The notes beneath the pieces were generated by a model. It saw only the letters and a program-made list of their open reading frames with translations. It made no database searches and was not told the origin of the DNA. Source: Haloarcula argentinensis DSM 12282 (lineage in GTDB: Archaea; Halobacteriota; Halobacteria; Halobacteriales; Haloarculaceae). Taken from it: a stretch of 64,000 nt of DNA. A program made the translations under genes and the position numbers. Positions 43,564 through 53,080 of the stretch are shown piece by piece. Each line of letters opens with the position of its first letter. Positions within the stretch are counted from its first letter, which is position 1. The stretch is taken from positions 62,001-126,000 of the forward strand of contig AOLX01000025.1 in NCBI GenBank assembly GCA_000336895.1, read 5' to 3'.

Positions 43564-44691
43564 ATGCCATATCTTAGCGCAGACGATATCGAACAGCTTC
43601 GGGCCCAGTTCGACCGACAACTCGATGTCGGACTGCACCACGGCGCACAGCTGGCGGTGTACGTCGACGGCGACCTTGTCGTCGATTTCGCCGGCGGCTC
43701 CACGGGCCCCGACGGCGACGAAACGACGCCCGAGACGCGTCATCTCCTGTTTTCCTGTACGAAGCCGTTCGCCGGCGTCGGCCTGCACCAACTCGTCGAG
43801 CAGGGCGAACTCGACTACGACGACCGGGTGGTCGAGCACTGGCCGGAGTTCGCCGACGACGGCACACAGAAGGCATCGATCACTGTCCGGCAGGTGCTCA
43901 GCCACACCGCCGGTATTCCGTTCGGTGAGTTCGACGACCAGCCCGAGCGATGGGGCGACTGGGACGCCGTCGTCGCGGCGATGGAAGACATCGAGCCCGT
44001 GTTCGAGCCCGGAACGACCCCGGCGTATCACGCCACCAACTACGGCTGGCTGGTCGGCGAACTCGTCCGACGCTGTAGCGGCCAGCCGGTCGAGGAGTAC
44101 GTTGCGGAGAACGTGTTCGAGCCGCTTGGGATGGGCGATACTGGAATCGGTCTGCGGGACGACGAGCCCGACACCGTGGCGACCCTGGCCGGCTACGAGA
44201 CATCCGAGCGATGTCACGATGTCGAAGAAGGGCTTGAAGACCCTACCGACGTCGCAGCGTTCAATCAGGAAGCGACTCACCGGGCAGTGATTCCCGCGGC
44301 CAACGGCATCGGCACTGCCCGGGACATGGCCCGGTTCTACGCCTGTCTCGCAAACGGCGGATCGCTAGACGGGACGCAACTGTTGACCGAAGCGACCGTC
44401 GACGAGGCGACCACGACCCACGCCGAAACCGAATCCGACGGCACGCTGTCGCGTCCGGCCCGCTACGGACTTGGCGTCTGGACTGGCGGGTTGGCCGCCG
44501 ATATGTTCGGAGCCGCCAGCAAAGAGCGGATGTTCGGCCACGCCGGCCTCGGGAGTTCGTTCGGCTGGGGCGACCCCGAACTGAACGTCGGGTTCGCGCT
44601 CGTCACGAACGGTATCCGTGAGGAATCCTTCGAACACGCCGCCCGCGTCGGCCAGCTTTCCGACGCCGTCCGGCTATTGTTGCAGGACTGA
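43564..44691 (+). CDS. Beta-lactamase-fold serine hydrolase (class C/EstB family)
   Basis: 375 residues. The SxxK motif is SCTK (Ser64, Lys67) in LLFSCTKPFAGVGLHQLVEQ, and the YxN-type motif is YHATNYGWLVGEL. FGHAGLGSSFGWGDPE supplies the third, HxG-like motif. There is no signal peptide, so it acts in the cytoplasm, probably as an esterase or amidase and not against beta-lactams. It is divergent from the IclR gene. Confidence 0.88.
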   Translation: MPYLSADDIEQLRAQFDRQLDVGLHHGAQLAVYVDGDLVVDFAGGSTGPDGDETTPETRHLLFSCTKPFAGVGLHQLVEQGELDYDDRVVEHWPEFADDGTQKASITVRQVLSHTAGIPFGEFDDQPERWGDWDAVVAAMEDIEPVFEPGTTPAYHATNYGWLVGELVRRCSGQPVEEYVAENVFEPLGMGDTGIGLRDDEPDTVATLAGYETSERCHDVEEGLEDPTDVAAFNQEATHRAVIPAANGIGTARDMARFYACLANGGSLDGTQLLTEATVDEATTTHAETESDGTLSRPARYGLGVWTGGLAADMFGAASKERMFGHAGLGSSFGWGDPELNVGFALVTNGIREESFEHAARVGQLSDAVRLLLQD

Positions 44692-44806
44692 AAGCGGTAT
44701 CCTCTGTGGTCTGTCGCCACAGGGGGTTTTCTGACCGTTTGCGTCTCCGGCAGAGAGACGGTTGCACGACCCGAGTTTTTGTATGGCCCGCTGCTAATCC
44801 TCCGGT

Positions 44807-46105
44807 ATGAACTTTCCCGACCGAGGCGACGTGGATCATCTCATTGACCCACAGCCGTTGCCGGACTTCGCTCGTGTCCAGTACGAGCCGGAGACGGCCG
44901 CCGTCGCCGATCCGTCAGCGGCGGCACGGGCCGAACTCGACCGCCTCGACCTTGATGGGCTGGAACCGGGCGCGACCGTCGCCGTCGCCATCGGCAGCCG
45001 CGGCATTCACCGTATCGACGACATCGCCGAGGCTGTCGTCAAAGCTGTTCGCGACCGGGGTTTTGAACCGGTCGTCGTCCCAGCGATGGGAAGCCACGGC
45101 GGTGCAACGCCGGAGGGACAGCGCGAAGTACTGGAGAGTCTTGGTATCACGGAATCGCGCCTCGATACCTCCATCGACGCCCGGATGGACACGACACAGG
45201 TCGACACCGTCACTGTCGGTGCCACCGAGTTTCCGGTCCACGTTTCGACGGCGACACGGGAGGCGGATGCCGTCGTCGTCGTGAACCGAGTGAAGCCCCA
45301 CACCAACTACAGTGGCCGCATCGAGAGCGGGCTGACGAAGATGGCCGTCGTCGGGCTGGGCAAGCAACACGGCGCGAAGGCGTTTCACTCGACAGCTATC
45401 AAGGAGGGATATGTGGAAACGCTGGAAGCCGCGCTCCCGGTCGTCGAGTCGGCGCTCCCGCTGGTCGGCGGCGTAGCGCTGGTCGAGAACTTCCACGAGG
45501 AGACAGCCCACGTCGAGGCAATTCCAGCGGGTTCGTTCACCGACCGCGAGCCAGCGCTGCTGGAACAGGCCTACGACGAGATGGCGACGCTCCCGGTCGA
45601 CGACATCGACTTGCTCGTCGTCGACGAACTCGGCAAGGACGTCTCCGGTGCGGGAATGGACACGAACGTCGTCGGCCGCTACCGCGTGCTCAACGCGCCG
45701 GACCCCGACGAACCGTCGATCAAGCTGCTGTACGCCCGCGGGCTCACAGAGGCGACGAAGGGCAACGGCAACGGTATCGGCCTGGCCGACATCACCCGCC
45801 GGGCCGCCGTCGACCAGCTGGACCTGCAGAAGACGTACGCGAACGCCCTCACCAGCGGGTCGACAGCGAAGGCGAAGCTCCCACTCGTCGCACCGGACGA
45901 CGAGTTCGCCATCCGGTCGGCGCTGTCCGCGCTCGGTGGCTACGACCCCGATACCGTCCGAATCGTCTGGATACAGAACACACAGGACCTCTCGACGCTC
46001 CACGTCTCCGAGCCGCTTGTCGATGAGCTGCCGGCCGCCGCCGACGTCACCGACCACGAGTCCCTTACGTTCACTGACGGCACCGCATCGTTTACCCGTG
46101 ATTGA
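44807..46105 (+). CDS. LarA-like (lactate racemase N-domain) protein
   Basis: 432 residues of the DUF2088/LarA superfamily. VAIGSRGIHRIDDIAEAVVK, PAMGSHGGATPEGQREVLES and VVVNRVKPHTNYSGRIESGL are typical of the group. True LarA uses a nickel-pincer cofactor made by LarB, LarC and LarE; none of those genes is in the window, and the cofactor-binding lysine cannot be placed with certainty. It is convergent with the large FAD/FeS 2-hydroxyacid dehydrogenase, which suggests racemising or epimerising a 2-hydroxy acid before oxidation. Confidence 0.8.
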   Translation: MNFPDRGDVDHLIDPQPLPDFARVQYEPETAAVADPSAAARAELDRLDLDGLEPGATVAVAIGSRGIHRIDDIAEAVVKAVRDRGFEPVVVPAMGSHGGATPEGQREVLESLGITESRLDTSIDARMDTTQVDTVTVGATEFPVHVSTATREADAVVVVNRVKPHTNYSGRIESGLTKMAVVGLGKQHGAKAFHSTAIKEGYVETLEAALPVVESALPLVGGVALVENFHEETAHVEAIPAGSFTDREPALLEQAYDEMATLPVDDIDLLVVDELGKDVSGAGMDTNVVGRYRVLNAPDPDEPSIKLLYARGLTEATKGNGNGIGLADITRRAAVDQLDLQKTYANALTSGSTAKAKLPLVAPDDEFAIRSALSALGGYDPDTVRIVWIQNTQDLSTLHVSEPLVDELPAAADVTDHESLTFTDGTASFTRD

Positions 46106-46536
46106 CAGTCGGGTGACGACAGTCCCCGTCATGCATCTGGAACAATTTCTAACAACTGTACATTCGTTTCTCTGGTTACAACTCACCAGTTGGATGAAAC
46201 TATCGGAATAGGATTTCAGTCCGAACTGGCAGAGGAACGGGATGCAAGCAGAAGCGTGAGGATTACGTTCCACCTTTAGGTAATCAATTTATATTTGGTG
46301 GCCGTGTATAGACATATCGGGTTCGAGAGTCTCAGAAGGGAAATATATGAATATCCTAGCGAATATGTGAGATTAAGAACGCGGAAGTAAAATAGAAAAT
46401 CTGTATATGTGGCCAAAAATCGATATAAGCGCAATATATGGCGACATATCTGGCCTAATCATCATCAGATATAGGAGTGTCCGGACACTGTCGATCAGGA
46501 TTGCTCTCTAAGCTCCGCAAACAGTCGTTGAATCTA
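46106..46536. other. 431-base AT-rich gap between convergent genes
   Basis: No reading frame with coding character. The centre (46270-46450) is strikingly AT-rich for this chromosome. Because both flanking genes end here, no promoter is needed. It may be a remnant or a small transcript region; no clear hairpin was found. Confidence 0.5.
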
Positions 46537-49500
46537 TCACATCGACTGTCCGACTGTCGTCGTGTCCGGTAGGCGCTCGGCGACAACCTCGATAGGGTGT
46601 GGCGGGATTTCGTCGACGCCGTCGCGGTCACCCAACTGCGAGCGGCAGGACCCGCCCGGTGCAACGACGCGATCGCCGTCGCTCTCGTCGACCTTGTCGA
46701 ACAGCAGCCGCCCGATGGTTTTCGAGAGGTCGTAGTGCTCGTCGTGGTAGCCGAAGCTCCCGGCCATGCCACAGCACGTCGAGTCGAGCGGGTCAACCTC
46801 GTAGCCCACGCGGCGCATGACGCCGACGGCGTGGTGGTCCTTGTTGGTCCCTTTCTGGTTGCAGTGGCCGTGATAGTTGACCGCGCCGGCAGCCCCGAGC
46901 GAGCGGTCTTCGACCGGGAGCGCGTCGTCGAGTCGGAACGTGTCGAGGTATTCCAGGACGCCGTAGGCGCTATCGGCCACCTGCGAGACCTCGCTGCCGT
47001 CGAGCAGGTCCCGATACTCGTCTTGGAACATCACCGCGTCGGAAGGTTCGACGAACACGACGTCCCAGCCGTCCGCGACGCGGTCCGACAGCCGGTTCGT
47101 GTTCGTCTCGGCCCGGTCGCGAGCGAGGTCCAGCATGCCGGTGGAGTACGCCGCCCGCCCGGACGGTGCAGTGTCATCAGGGATGGTGACGTGGACGCCC
47201 GCGGCCTCCAGCGTTTCGACGGCGGCTTTGCCGGCGGCCGGGTACGAGTAGTTCGTGTACGTGTCGGGGAACAGCAGGACCTTGCGGTCGGCCTCGGCCC
47301 GAGAGACCGTCGAGCCCCCGCGGGCGTCGAACCAGTCCTGCAACGTCTCCCGGCGGAAGGTGGGAAGTTCGCGCTCCGGCGCGATGCCGAACACTTTCTG
47401 CATGACCACCCGTGCGCCCGGGATGTCTGTCGCCCAGTTCGAGACCGGCGCCAGCGCCGACCCGATTTTCGAGGCGGTGTCGATGTTGGCGAACAGGCGC
47501 TCCCGGAGGCTGGTGCCCTCCTCTTGGTGGTGCTGGTGTTTCAGCTCGGTCTTGAGTTTCGCCATGTTGACGCCAGTCGGGCAGTCGCTCTTGCAGCCCT
47601 TGCAGCCGACACAGAGGTCGAGCACTTCTTCTTGGAAACGCTCGGAATGGATCTCGTCCTCGTCTAGGTCGCCACTGATGGCCGACCGGAGGAGGTTTGC
47701 CCGGCCCCGCGTCGTCTGGACCTCCTCCTCCGAGGCGCGGTAGGTCGGACACATCACGTCCCCGTCGGTCTGTCGGCAGGTGCCACAGCCGTTACACAGC
47801 TCGACGAGCTCCGAGAAGCCGCCCTCGTCCTCGAAGTCGAGCGTCGTCTGTGGCTCCAGGGATTGGTAGTCGGGACCGTATCGGAGGTTCTCCCGCATGT
47901 CCGCGCCGACGCCACGGTCGGCGTCGGGGCCGATGTCATCCGGCCCCTCGCGGTAGACGACGTTGCCGGGGTGCATCCACCACTGCGGGTCGAACGCCGT
48001 CTTGACCTCCTTGAACGCGTCCCAGAGCGTCTCGCCGTACATCTTGGGAGTGAACTCCGTCCGGGCCATCCCGTCGCCGTGCTCGCCGGAGAACGACCCC
48101 TTGTGTTCCAGCACGAGGTCAGTCACGTCGTCAGTGATGGAGTGCATGGCCTCGATGCCGGATTCCTCTTTCAGATTGAGAATCGGGCGGATGTGGAGCG
48201 TTCCGGAGCCGGCGTGGGCGAAGTATGCGGCGGAAGTGTCGTGGTCAGTCAGCACTTCCTCGAACTTCTCGACGTACTCGGCCAGTTCGGCGGGCGGGAC
48301 CGTCGCGTCCTCGATGAACGGGTACGGCTTGGGGTCGCCGTCCATGGACATCAAGAGCGGAATCGCCGCTTTCCGGAGCTTCCAGAGGTCGGCCTGGTCC
48401 GCGTCGGTGTAGGCCTCGACCACATCGAAGGCCGCTCCGTTATCGAGGAACCGCTCGGTGGTCTGCGCGATGGCCGCCTCAAAGTCGTCATGCAGTTCCG
48501 AGTCGTACTCGAGCATCAGTGCGGCCGCCGCCCGGTCGGGAATCGGGCCGACGTACTCGGCGTAGCCGTCGGAACCGGCCGCGAGCCTGAACACCTCGTC
48601 GTCCATCAGCTCGACCGCACTGACGTCGTAGTCGAGCGCGACCGGGACGGCCCGCATCGCGTCCGCGAGCGTGTCGAAACAGTACAGCGCCAGCGCGGTC
48701 TCCTCGGGAACGGTCACCAGCGAGAGTTCGGCCTCGACGATGACCCCGAGGGTTCCCTCGCTCCCGACGAACAGTTTCGCGAGGTTCAACACCCGCTCGC
48801 CGTCGTCGTTCTCGTAGACGACGCGGTCGAGGTTGTAGCCCGACACTCGGCGCTTGAGGTCTGGGTAGCGCTCCTCGATTTCCTCGGCGTTCTCCTCGAC
48901 GACTTGCCGGACCGTCCGGTAGATGTCGGCTTCCCGGTCGTCCTTGCTCACGATGTCGTCCCACTCCGGCGAGTCGATGACGACCTCGCGGGCGTGGATG
49001 AGTGAGCCGTCAGAGAGGACGGCCTTCACCGCATCCGTGTAGGCGTCGGTGATGCCGTACCTGACGGAGTGTGCGCCGGTAGAGTTGTTCCCGATGCCGC
49101 CGCCGACCGAAGCGCGGTTCGACGACGCGGGGTCCGGGGCGAACTTCAGGCCGTACTCGGCCAGCGTGTCATCTAGGTCGTCCTGCACCACACCGGGCTG
49201 GATGTGCGCTGTCTGCTCGTCCGGCCGAATATCGAGGATATCGTCCATGTGCCGGGACATATCCAGAACGACACAGCCCGGGCCGACAGTCTGCCCGGCG
49301 AGCGACGACCCGGTCCCGCGAGGGAGTATCGGAACGCCGTGGTCCGTCGCCACTTCGACGGCTGCCCGAACGTCGTCGATATCGGTCGGATACACGACTC
49401 CTGCCGGTTCGGCGCGGTAGATGCTCCCGTCCGTCGCGTACAGAATCCGGGCGTATTCGTCGAACTCAACCCCACCTGCGACCTGCGAACGGAGCGCGTC

Positions 49501-49587
49501 CGCCAGGTCCCGATACGCGTCGACATCCGGTCGATCCAGGTCCAGTTCCTGTGCTGACCAGGTGTCCTCGACATTTTCGATCGCCAT
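46537..49587 (-). CDS. FAD/iron-sulfur 2-hydroxyacid dehydrogenase (YdiJ/D-lactate dehydrogenase type)
   Basis: 1016 residues, a fusion of a GlcD-like flavoprotein and a GlpC-like electron-transfer part, the architecture of YdiJ (D-2-hydroxyglutarate/D-lactate dehydrogenases). The FAD_binding_4 segment is PRGTGSSLAGQTVGPG (~89-104), and the C-terminal oxidase domain has FAHAGSGTLHIRPIL. Two 4Fe-4S motifs (CNGCGTC near 598, CVGCKGCKSDCP near 660) and CCG domains (STCCGMAGSFGYH near 935) follow. It passes electrons to the quinone pool. Start MAIENVEDTW at 49587. Confidence 0.92.
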   Translation of the reverse strand: MAIENVEDTWSAQELDLDRPDVDAYRDLADALRSQVAGGVEFDEYARILYATDGSIYRAEPAGVVYPTDIDDVRAAVEVATDHGVPILPRGTGSSLAGQTVGPGCVVLDMSRHMDDILDIRPDEQTAHIQPGVVQDDLDDTLAEYGLKFAPDPASSNRASVGGGIGNNSTGAHSVRYGITDAYTDAVKAVLSDGSLIHAREVVIDSPEWDDIVSKDDREADIYRTVRQVVEENAEEIEERYPDLKRRVSGYNLDRVVYENDDGERVLNLAKLFVGSEGTLGVIVEAELSLVTVPEETALALYCFDTLADAMRAVPVALDYDVSAVELMDDEVFRLAAGSDGYAEYVGPIPDRAAAALMLEYDSELHDDFEAAIAQTTERFLDNGAAFDVVEAYTDADQADLWKLRKAAIPLLMSMDGDPKPYPFIEDATVPPAELAEYVEKFEEVLTDHDTSAAYFAHAGSGTLHIRPILNLKEESGIEAMHSITDDVTDLVLEHKGSFSGEHGDGMARTEFTPKMYGETLWDAFKEVKTAFDPQWWMHPGNVVYREGPDDIGPDADRGVGADMRENLRYGPDYQSLEPQTTLDFEDEGGFSELVELCNGCGTCRQTDGDVMCPTYRASEEEVQTTRGRANLLRSAISGDLDEDEIHSERFQEEVLDLCVGCKGCKSDCPTGVNMAKLKTELKHQHHQEEGTSLRERLFANIDTASKIGSALAPVSNWATDIPGARVVMQKVFGIAPERELPTFRRETLQDWFDARGGSTVSRAEADRKVLLFPDTYTNYSYPAAGKAAVETLEAAGVHVTIPDDTAPSGRAAYSTGMLDLARDRAETNTNRLSDRVADGWDVVFVEPSDAVMFQDEYRDLLDGSEVSQVADSAYGVLEYLDTFRLDDALPVEDRSLGAAGAVNYHGHCNQKGTNKDHHAVGVMRRVGYEVDPLDSTCCGMAGSFGYHDEHYDLSKTIGRLLFDKVDESDGDRVVAPGGSCRSQLGDRDGVDEIPPHPIEVVAERLPDTTTVGQSM

Positions 49588-49688
49588 ACGGGCATTCAGG
49601 AGTAATAATCATTAAAGTCTATGGCATGCGGTCACAATTCGCTCTTGACGCCCGCCAGCTATTTGACTGCGGGCACTGGAAGCGATGT

Positions 49689-50069
49689 ATGGCCAGTGCA
49701 AGCATACTCCACATGTGCCTGAACGTCGCCGACGCCACAGAATCGATCGCGTTCTACGAGCAGTTCGGCTTCGAGGAGTCCTGGCAGTTCACCACGCCGG
49801 ACGGCGAGACGACGAACTACTACGTGGCCGACGACAGCGGCGTCGAGCTGCAACTATCGGAAACCAACGGGGAGACGAGCTTCGAGATGGGGTCCGGCTG
49901 GGACCACCTCGCACTCGGCGTGGACGACGTCGACGCGACGGTTGAGCGAATCGACCACCACGGTGTCGTCAAAGAGCCAGGTCCACAGCCGGAAGCCGGT
50001 GCGTACACGGCCTTCGTCGCTGACCCCGACGGCCACCACGTCGAACTCATCGAACCGCTAGAAGACTGA
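49689..50069 (+). CDS. VOC-family (glyoxalase-like) protein
   Basis: 126 residues with two beta-alpha-beta-beta-beta modules. ILHMCLNVADATESIAFYEQ opens the first, and GSGWDHLALGVDDVDATVER the second. The end FVADPDGHHVELIEPL carries the conserved Glu. Metal ligands His8, Glu (~57), His (~76) and Glu (~121) fit lactoylglutathione lyase-like enzymes, which would convert methylglyoxal thiol adducts to D-lactate derivatives, a possible link to the adjacent 2-hydroxyacid dehydrogenase. Start at 49689 (MASASILHM). Confidence 0.85.
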   Translation: MASASILHMCLNVADATESIAFYEQFGFEESWQFTTPDGETTNYYVADDSGVELQLSETNGETSFEMGSGWDHLALGVDDVDATVERIDHHGVVKEPGPQPEAGAYTAFVADPDGHHVELIEPLED

Positions 50070-50112
50070 ACCGCGCCCACGGCGTTTCGAGTGACGAAAC
50101 GGTACGCGCCAG

Positions 50113-51420
50113 TCAGTTTCCGACGGCCGTGGCGCGCTCGACGATGTCAGCGCCGTACATCTCCTCCAGTTCCTCGTGCTGATCCGGCCGGTGCTCGTAG
50201 ACGTCCTGGAACAGCGTGATCGGCGTCTGGGCGGCCTGGTAGGTGGCTTCGTCCCACATCCGGTCTTTGCTGATATCGACTTCGACGCCGTTGATGACCA
50301 GCGTAGCGGCCTGGGTCATCGCGATAGCTCCCTTGCCGGCCTCCTTCGCGGCCTCGAACTCCTCCATGGAGTCGACGATGTCGTTCATGCTGGGGATGTA
50401 CGCGGTGCGGTCGAGCAGTTCCTCGGTGAGTTCGTCCTCGTCCAGCTCCAGTCGCTCACCGCCCGCCTGCAGGACGTAGCCGCCGTCGCCGTCAGGCTCG
50501 AGCGAGAGGTCGTCGCCGTCGTACACCTGCTTGCCGTCCTGTGCTTCGAGTTCAACCTCCTGACCGCCGGCCTCGAGGAGCCAGCTGCCGGTCTTCGGCG
50601 GGAGCGGGGCCGTGTTCGCCTCGACGACCTGGCCCGGCGTCAGCGACCAGATGCCGGTCATCCCCTTCGCGCGGTTGTCCTTCATCCGCTCGCGGTACCC
50701 CTCGACGTCGCGGATGTCGTCGTACGGGCCATCGACGGCGATGAGGCCAGCGGCGCTGGCACCGCGGGAGGTGTTGTGGCGCAGTTCCGGCCACGGCGGG
50801 AGTTCGCCGGTGGGCGTCATCGCGCGCATGTCCTTCGTGTAGTCGACCTCGCCATCGACGAGCAGGAACATACGTTCGAGGTTATTCGAGGGCTTGCCCA
50901 TCTCGTCCCGCAGGTCGCCCATCGCCAGTTCGGCCTCGCCGCTCTCGACGATAACCGACATGGAGAGGCTCCCTTCTTCGAGCCCGTGTTCGTTCTCGAT
51001 GATGGTGAAGAACTCGTCGGCTTTCTTCCAGTCGTCGATATCACCAACCTCCGGAATGACGAAGCCGTCGATGTGCTCGACCGCCCCGTTTTCGGGATCG
51101 GTGATTTCGAGCATCTGCTGGAAGCCCTGATAGCGGGTCGTCGGCGATTCGCGGTGCCAGACCACGCGTGGGTGGATCTCGCCAGGGAACTCGGCGCCCT
51201 GATTGGCGACGACGTCGATGATGTTCTCGACGCCCTCGTCGCGCATGTTCGGGGCCGTCGCGTCCTCGTTGTCCGGAACCCAGACGTCCGGTGCCTGCAG
51301 GCCGCGGAGCTGGCCGGCGCTTCGCAGCATCTTCGCTGAGTCGTCCTCCCCGTCGACTGCTGTCGGAGAGGTAAAGAACGTTCTAACGAACTCGCGGTCG
51401 TAGTGTCGCGTCACACTCAT
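50113..51420 (-). CDS. aceB: Malate synthase, haloarchaeal type
   Basis: 435 residues. This short form, distantly related to the A and G isoforms, condenses glyoxylate with acetyl-CoA to malate. The barrel segments PDVWVPDNEDATAPNMRDEG, GEIHPRVVWHR and DGFVIPEVGDIDDW, then SMSVIVESGEAELAM (the active-site Glu), match haloarchaeal AceB. No isocitrate lyase gene is next to it, unlike the aceA-aceB pairs of some haloarchaea; the methylaspartate cycle of Haloarcula is an alternative source of glyoxylate. Start MSVTRHYDREF at 51420. Divergent from an IclR gene. Confidence 0.9.
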   Translation of the reverse strand: MSVTRHYDREFVRTFFTSPTAVDGEDDSAKMLRSAGQLRGLQAPDVWVPDNEDATAPNMRDEGVENIIDVVANQGAEFPGEIHPRVVWHRESPTTRYQGFQQMLEITDPENGAVEHIDGFVIPEVGDIDDWKKADEFFTIIENEHGLEEGSLSMSVIVESGEAELAMGDLRDEMGKPSNNLERMFLLVDGEVDYTKDMRAMTPTGELPPWPELRHNTSRGASAAGLIAVDGPYDDIRDVEGYRERMKDNRAKGMTGIWSLTPGQVVEANTAPLPPKTGSWLLEAGGQEVELEAQDGKQVYDGDDLSLEPDGDGGYVLQAGGERLELDEDELTEELLDRTAYIPSMNDIVDSMEEFEAAKEAGKGAIAMTQAATLVINGVEVDISKDRMWDEATYQAAQTPITLFQDVYEHRPDQHEELEEMYGADIVERATAVGN

Positions 51421-51832
51421 AACTCGTCTCAAAGAATCCAGCGAAACCGCTTAAATCTACCGTCCGCCTCCGGCCGAAACATCGACCAGCGTAGTCGTTC
51501 CACCGTCTCTCAGCAGATTCGGAAATGCGAAATATTCGTACTATATTACATTCCACTATCCGTTCAGCCGAGCGACACAACGGTCACTGGTGCACACTGA
51601 TCTGTCGGCATCTCGTGGCCGTTCAGTCGCCACATCACGAACTCCCAGCGAATTCGGCCGCCGGTTTCACCCCAGCGAACTCCACTTTCTGTTTCGTCTT
51701 TTCGAATACCTGTGCCGGTCGTGGAGCCGAATGACACCTATTTCGGGTACGTCCTGTCTCGGAAGTCACCGCAGAGAGGTTGTCACAGCCGATACGGCAA
51801 TTTTATTCGAGCGGCACCAGAACTGGTGTCTA
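51421..51832. other. 412-base regulatory region between malate synthase and IclR genes
   Basis: No gene is seen. On the minus strand gatttaagcg near 51450 is a likely TATA element for aceB. On the plus strand ttttattcg serves iclR (listed separately). The remaining ~300 bases have no recognised feature and could hold operator sites for the IclR protein. Confidence 0.5.
51801..51809 (+). promoter_or_regulatory. TATA box for the iclR gene at 51833
   Basis: The run ttttattcg is centred about 28 bases before the ATG at 51833, supporting that start and a leaderless message over the long upstream frame. Confidence 0.55.
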
Positions 51833-52597
51833 ATGACACGGGCAAAAACGGACTCGGTCCGGGCGACACAGACCTCGCTGTCGGTCCTCTCTGGTATCAA
51901 AGACCTCGGCGGGAGTGCCACGCTGGTCGAACTCGCCGACTCGCTGGAGCCGGCCAAGAGCACGATATACAAACACCTGGTGACGCTGGAAGACGAGGGC
52001 CTGGTCGTGGAACAGGACGGCGAGTATCGGATCGGACTCCGGTGGCTGGAGTTCGGCGGCATGGCACAGCGCTACGACGGCATCTACGAGGTCGCAAAGC
52101 CCGAGGTCAGGCGGATGGCCGTCGAGACCGGTGAGCTGGCGAACCTGATGATCGAAGAGCAGGGTTACGGTATCTACATCCACACGACCAGCGGCGATCA
52201 GGCGGTCGCGCTCGATACGCGTCTCGGGAAGCGCATCCATCTCCACAAGACCGCTATCGGCAAAGCGCTTCTGTCGAGTTTCGACGACGACCGAGTCGCG
52301 GAAATCGTTGAAACTCGCGGGCTGCCGGCCGAGACGGACAACACTATCACAGACCGCGAGACGCTGTTCGCGGAACTGGAGACGATCCGAGAACGCGGCG
52401 TCGCCGACGACACCGAGGAGCGGGTCGATGGAACCGGCTGTGTTGGGGTCCCCATCGATACCGGCGACCGCCGCGAGGCCGCCATTAGTATCACCGCCCC
52501 TATCAACCGACTGCAGTCCCCTGGCCGCAAAGCCCAACTCATCGATACGGTGAAGCAGGCCGCCAACGTCATCGAGGTCAATCTGGCCCACGAATAA
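51833..52597 (+). CDS. IclR-family transcription regulator
   Basis: 254 residues. The winged helix is VLSGIKDLGGSATLVELAD with LEPAKSTIYKHLVTLEDEGL, and the effector domain includes GKRIHLHKTAIGKALLSS and VDGTGCVGVPIDTGDRREAA. The gene stands divergent from malate synthase, and the family name comes from the bacterial glyoxylate-shunt repressor, so control of aceB by glyoxylate, pyruvate or a related acid is a good hypothesis. It is a distinct paralog from the IclR at 42643. Confidence 0.9.
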   Translation: MTRAKTDSVRATQTSLSVLSGIKDLGGSATLVELADSLEPAKSTIYKHLVTLEDEGLVVEQDGEYRIGLRWLEFGGMAQRYDGIYEVAKPEVRRMAVETGELANLMIEEQGYGIYIHTTSGDQAVALDTRLGKRIHLHKTAIGKALLSSFDDDRVAEIVETRGLPAETDNTITDRETLFAELETIRERGVADDTEERVDGTGCVGVPIDTGDRREAAISITAPINRLQSPGRKAQLIDTVKQAANVIEVNLAHE

Positions 52598-53080
52598 CCG
52601 CTCTGCCTTATTAACAGAACAGCCGCCATCCATCGTTGACAGCTGGGGTCTGGTGGAATCTAATACCAGTACAGTTGTTATTCGGAAATCGAGTGTCAGC
52701 TATCTGTGATAGACAAGGTGGACAGAGTTAGAGAGATATCCTGCAACTCTACCTCTATACCACCCCTATATTAGGCTATAGAACGTCATCTTAGATGCTT
52801 CTGACCCTAATTTGGACATGAAAGCCTAAATGCCAGATTAAGTGGTAAAAATAGATATTATATGGACTCGTTATAGGTCCGATAGGATGGGTGTAGTTAC
52901 GTATCTGTACTGAGTACACAAAGGCGGATATAGAAAGTCTAGGATCGGGTTACGGTTCGGCAGCTATGCGTATGGCTATACCGCTGATACCACCTGTAAC
53001 TATCCGGAATACCGGGCGCATCGCTGGAAACTCATCTGCCACTCCCATCGACCGGCGTTGTTCCTGAGGGGGGCGAACGA
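52598..53080. other. 483-base gap, mostly AT-rich
   Basis: Bases 52650-52940 are AT-rich with no frame of note. The right-hand part is GC-rich and contains one possible tiny gene, listed separately. No repeat or tRNA was seen. Confidence 0.5.
52950..53048 (-). CDS. Possible 32-residue peptide
   Basis: A short frame MGVADEFPAMRPVFRIVTGG followed by ISGIAIRIAAEP, lying 32 bases downstream of the membrane-protein gene on the same strand. The second half is hydrophobic. It could be a small membrane-associated product or the end of a degraded gene. Support is weak. Confidence 0.2.
   Translation of the reverse strand: MGVADEFPAMRPVFRIVTGGISGIAIRIAAEP

Noticed and set aside
44915..46273. 452-codon open frame opposite the LarA-like gene
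   Set aside because: Antisense shadow without domains; it extends into AT-rich non-coding DNA.
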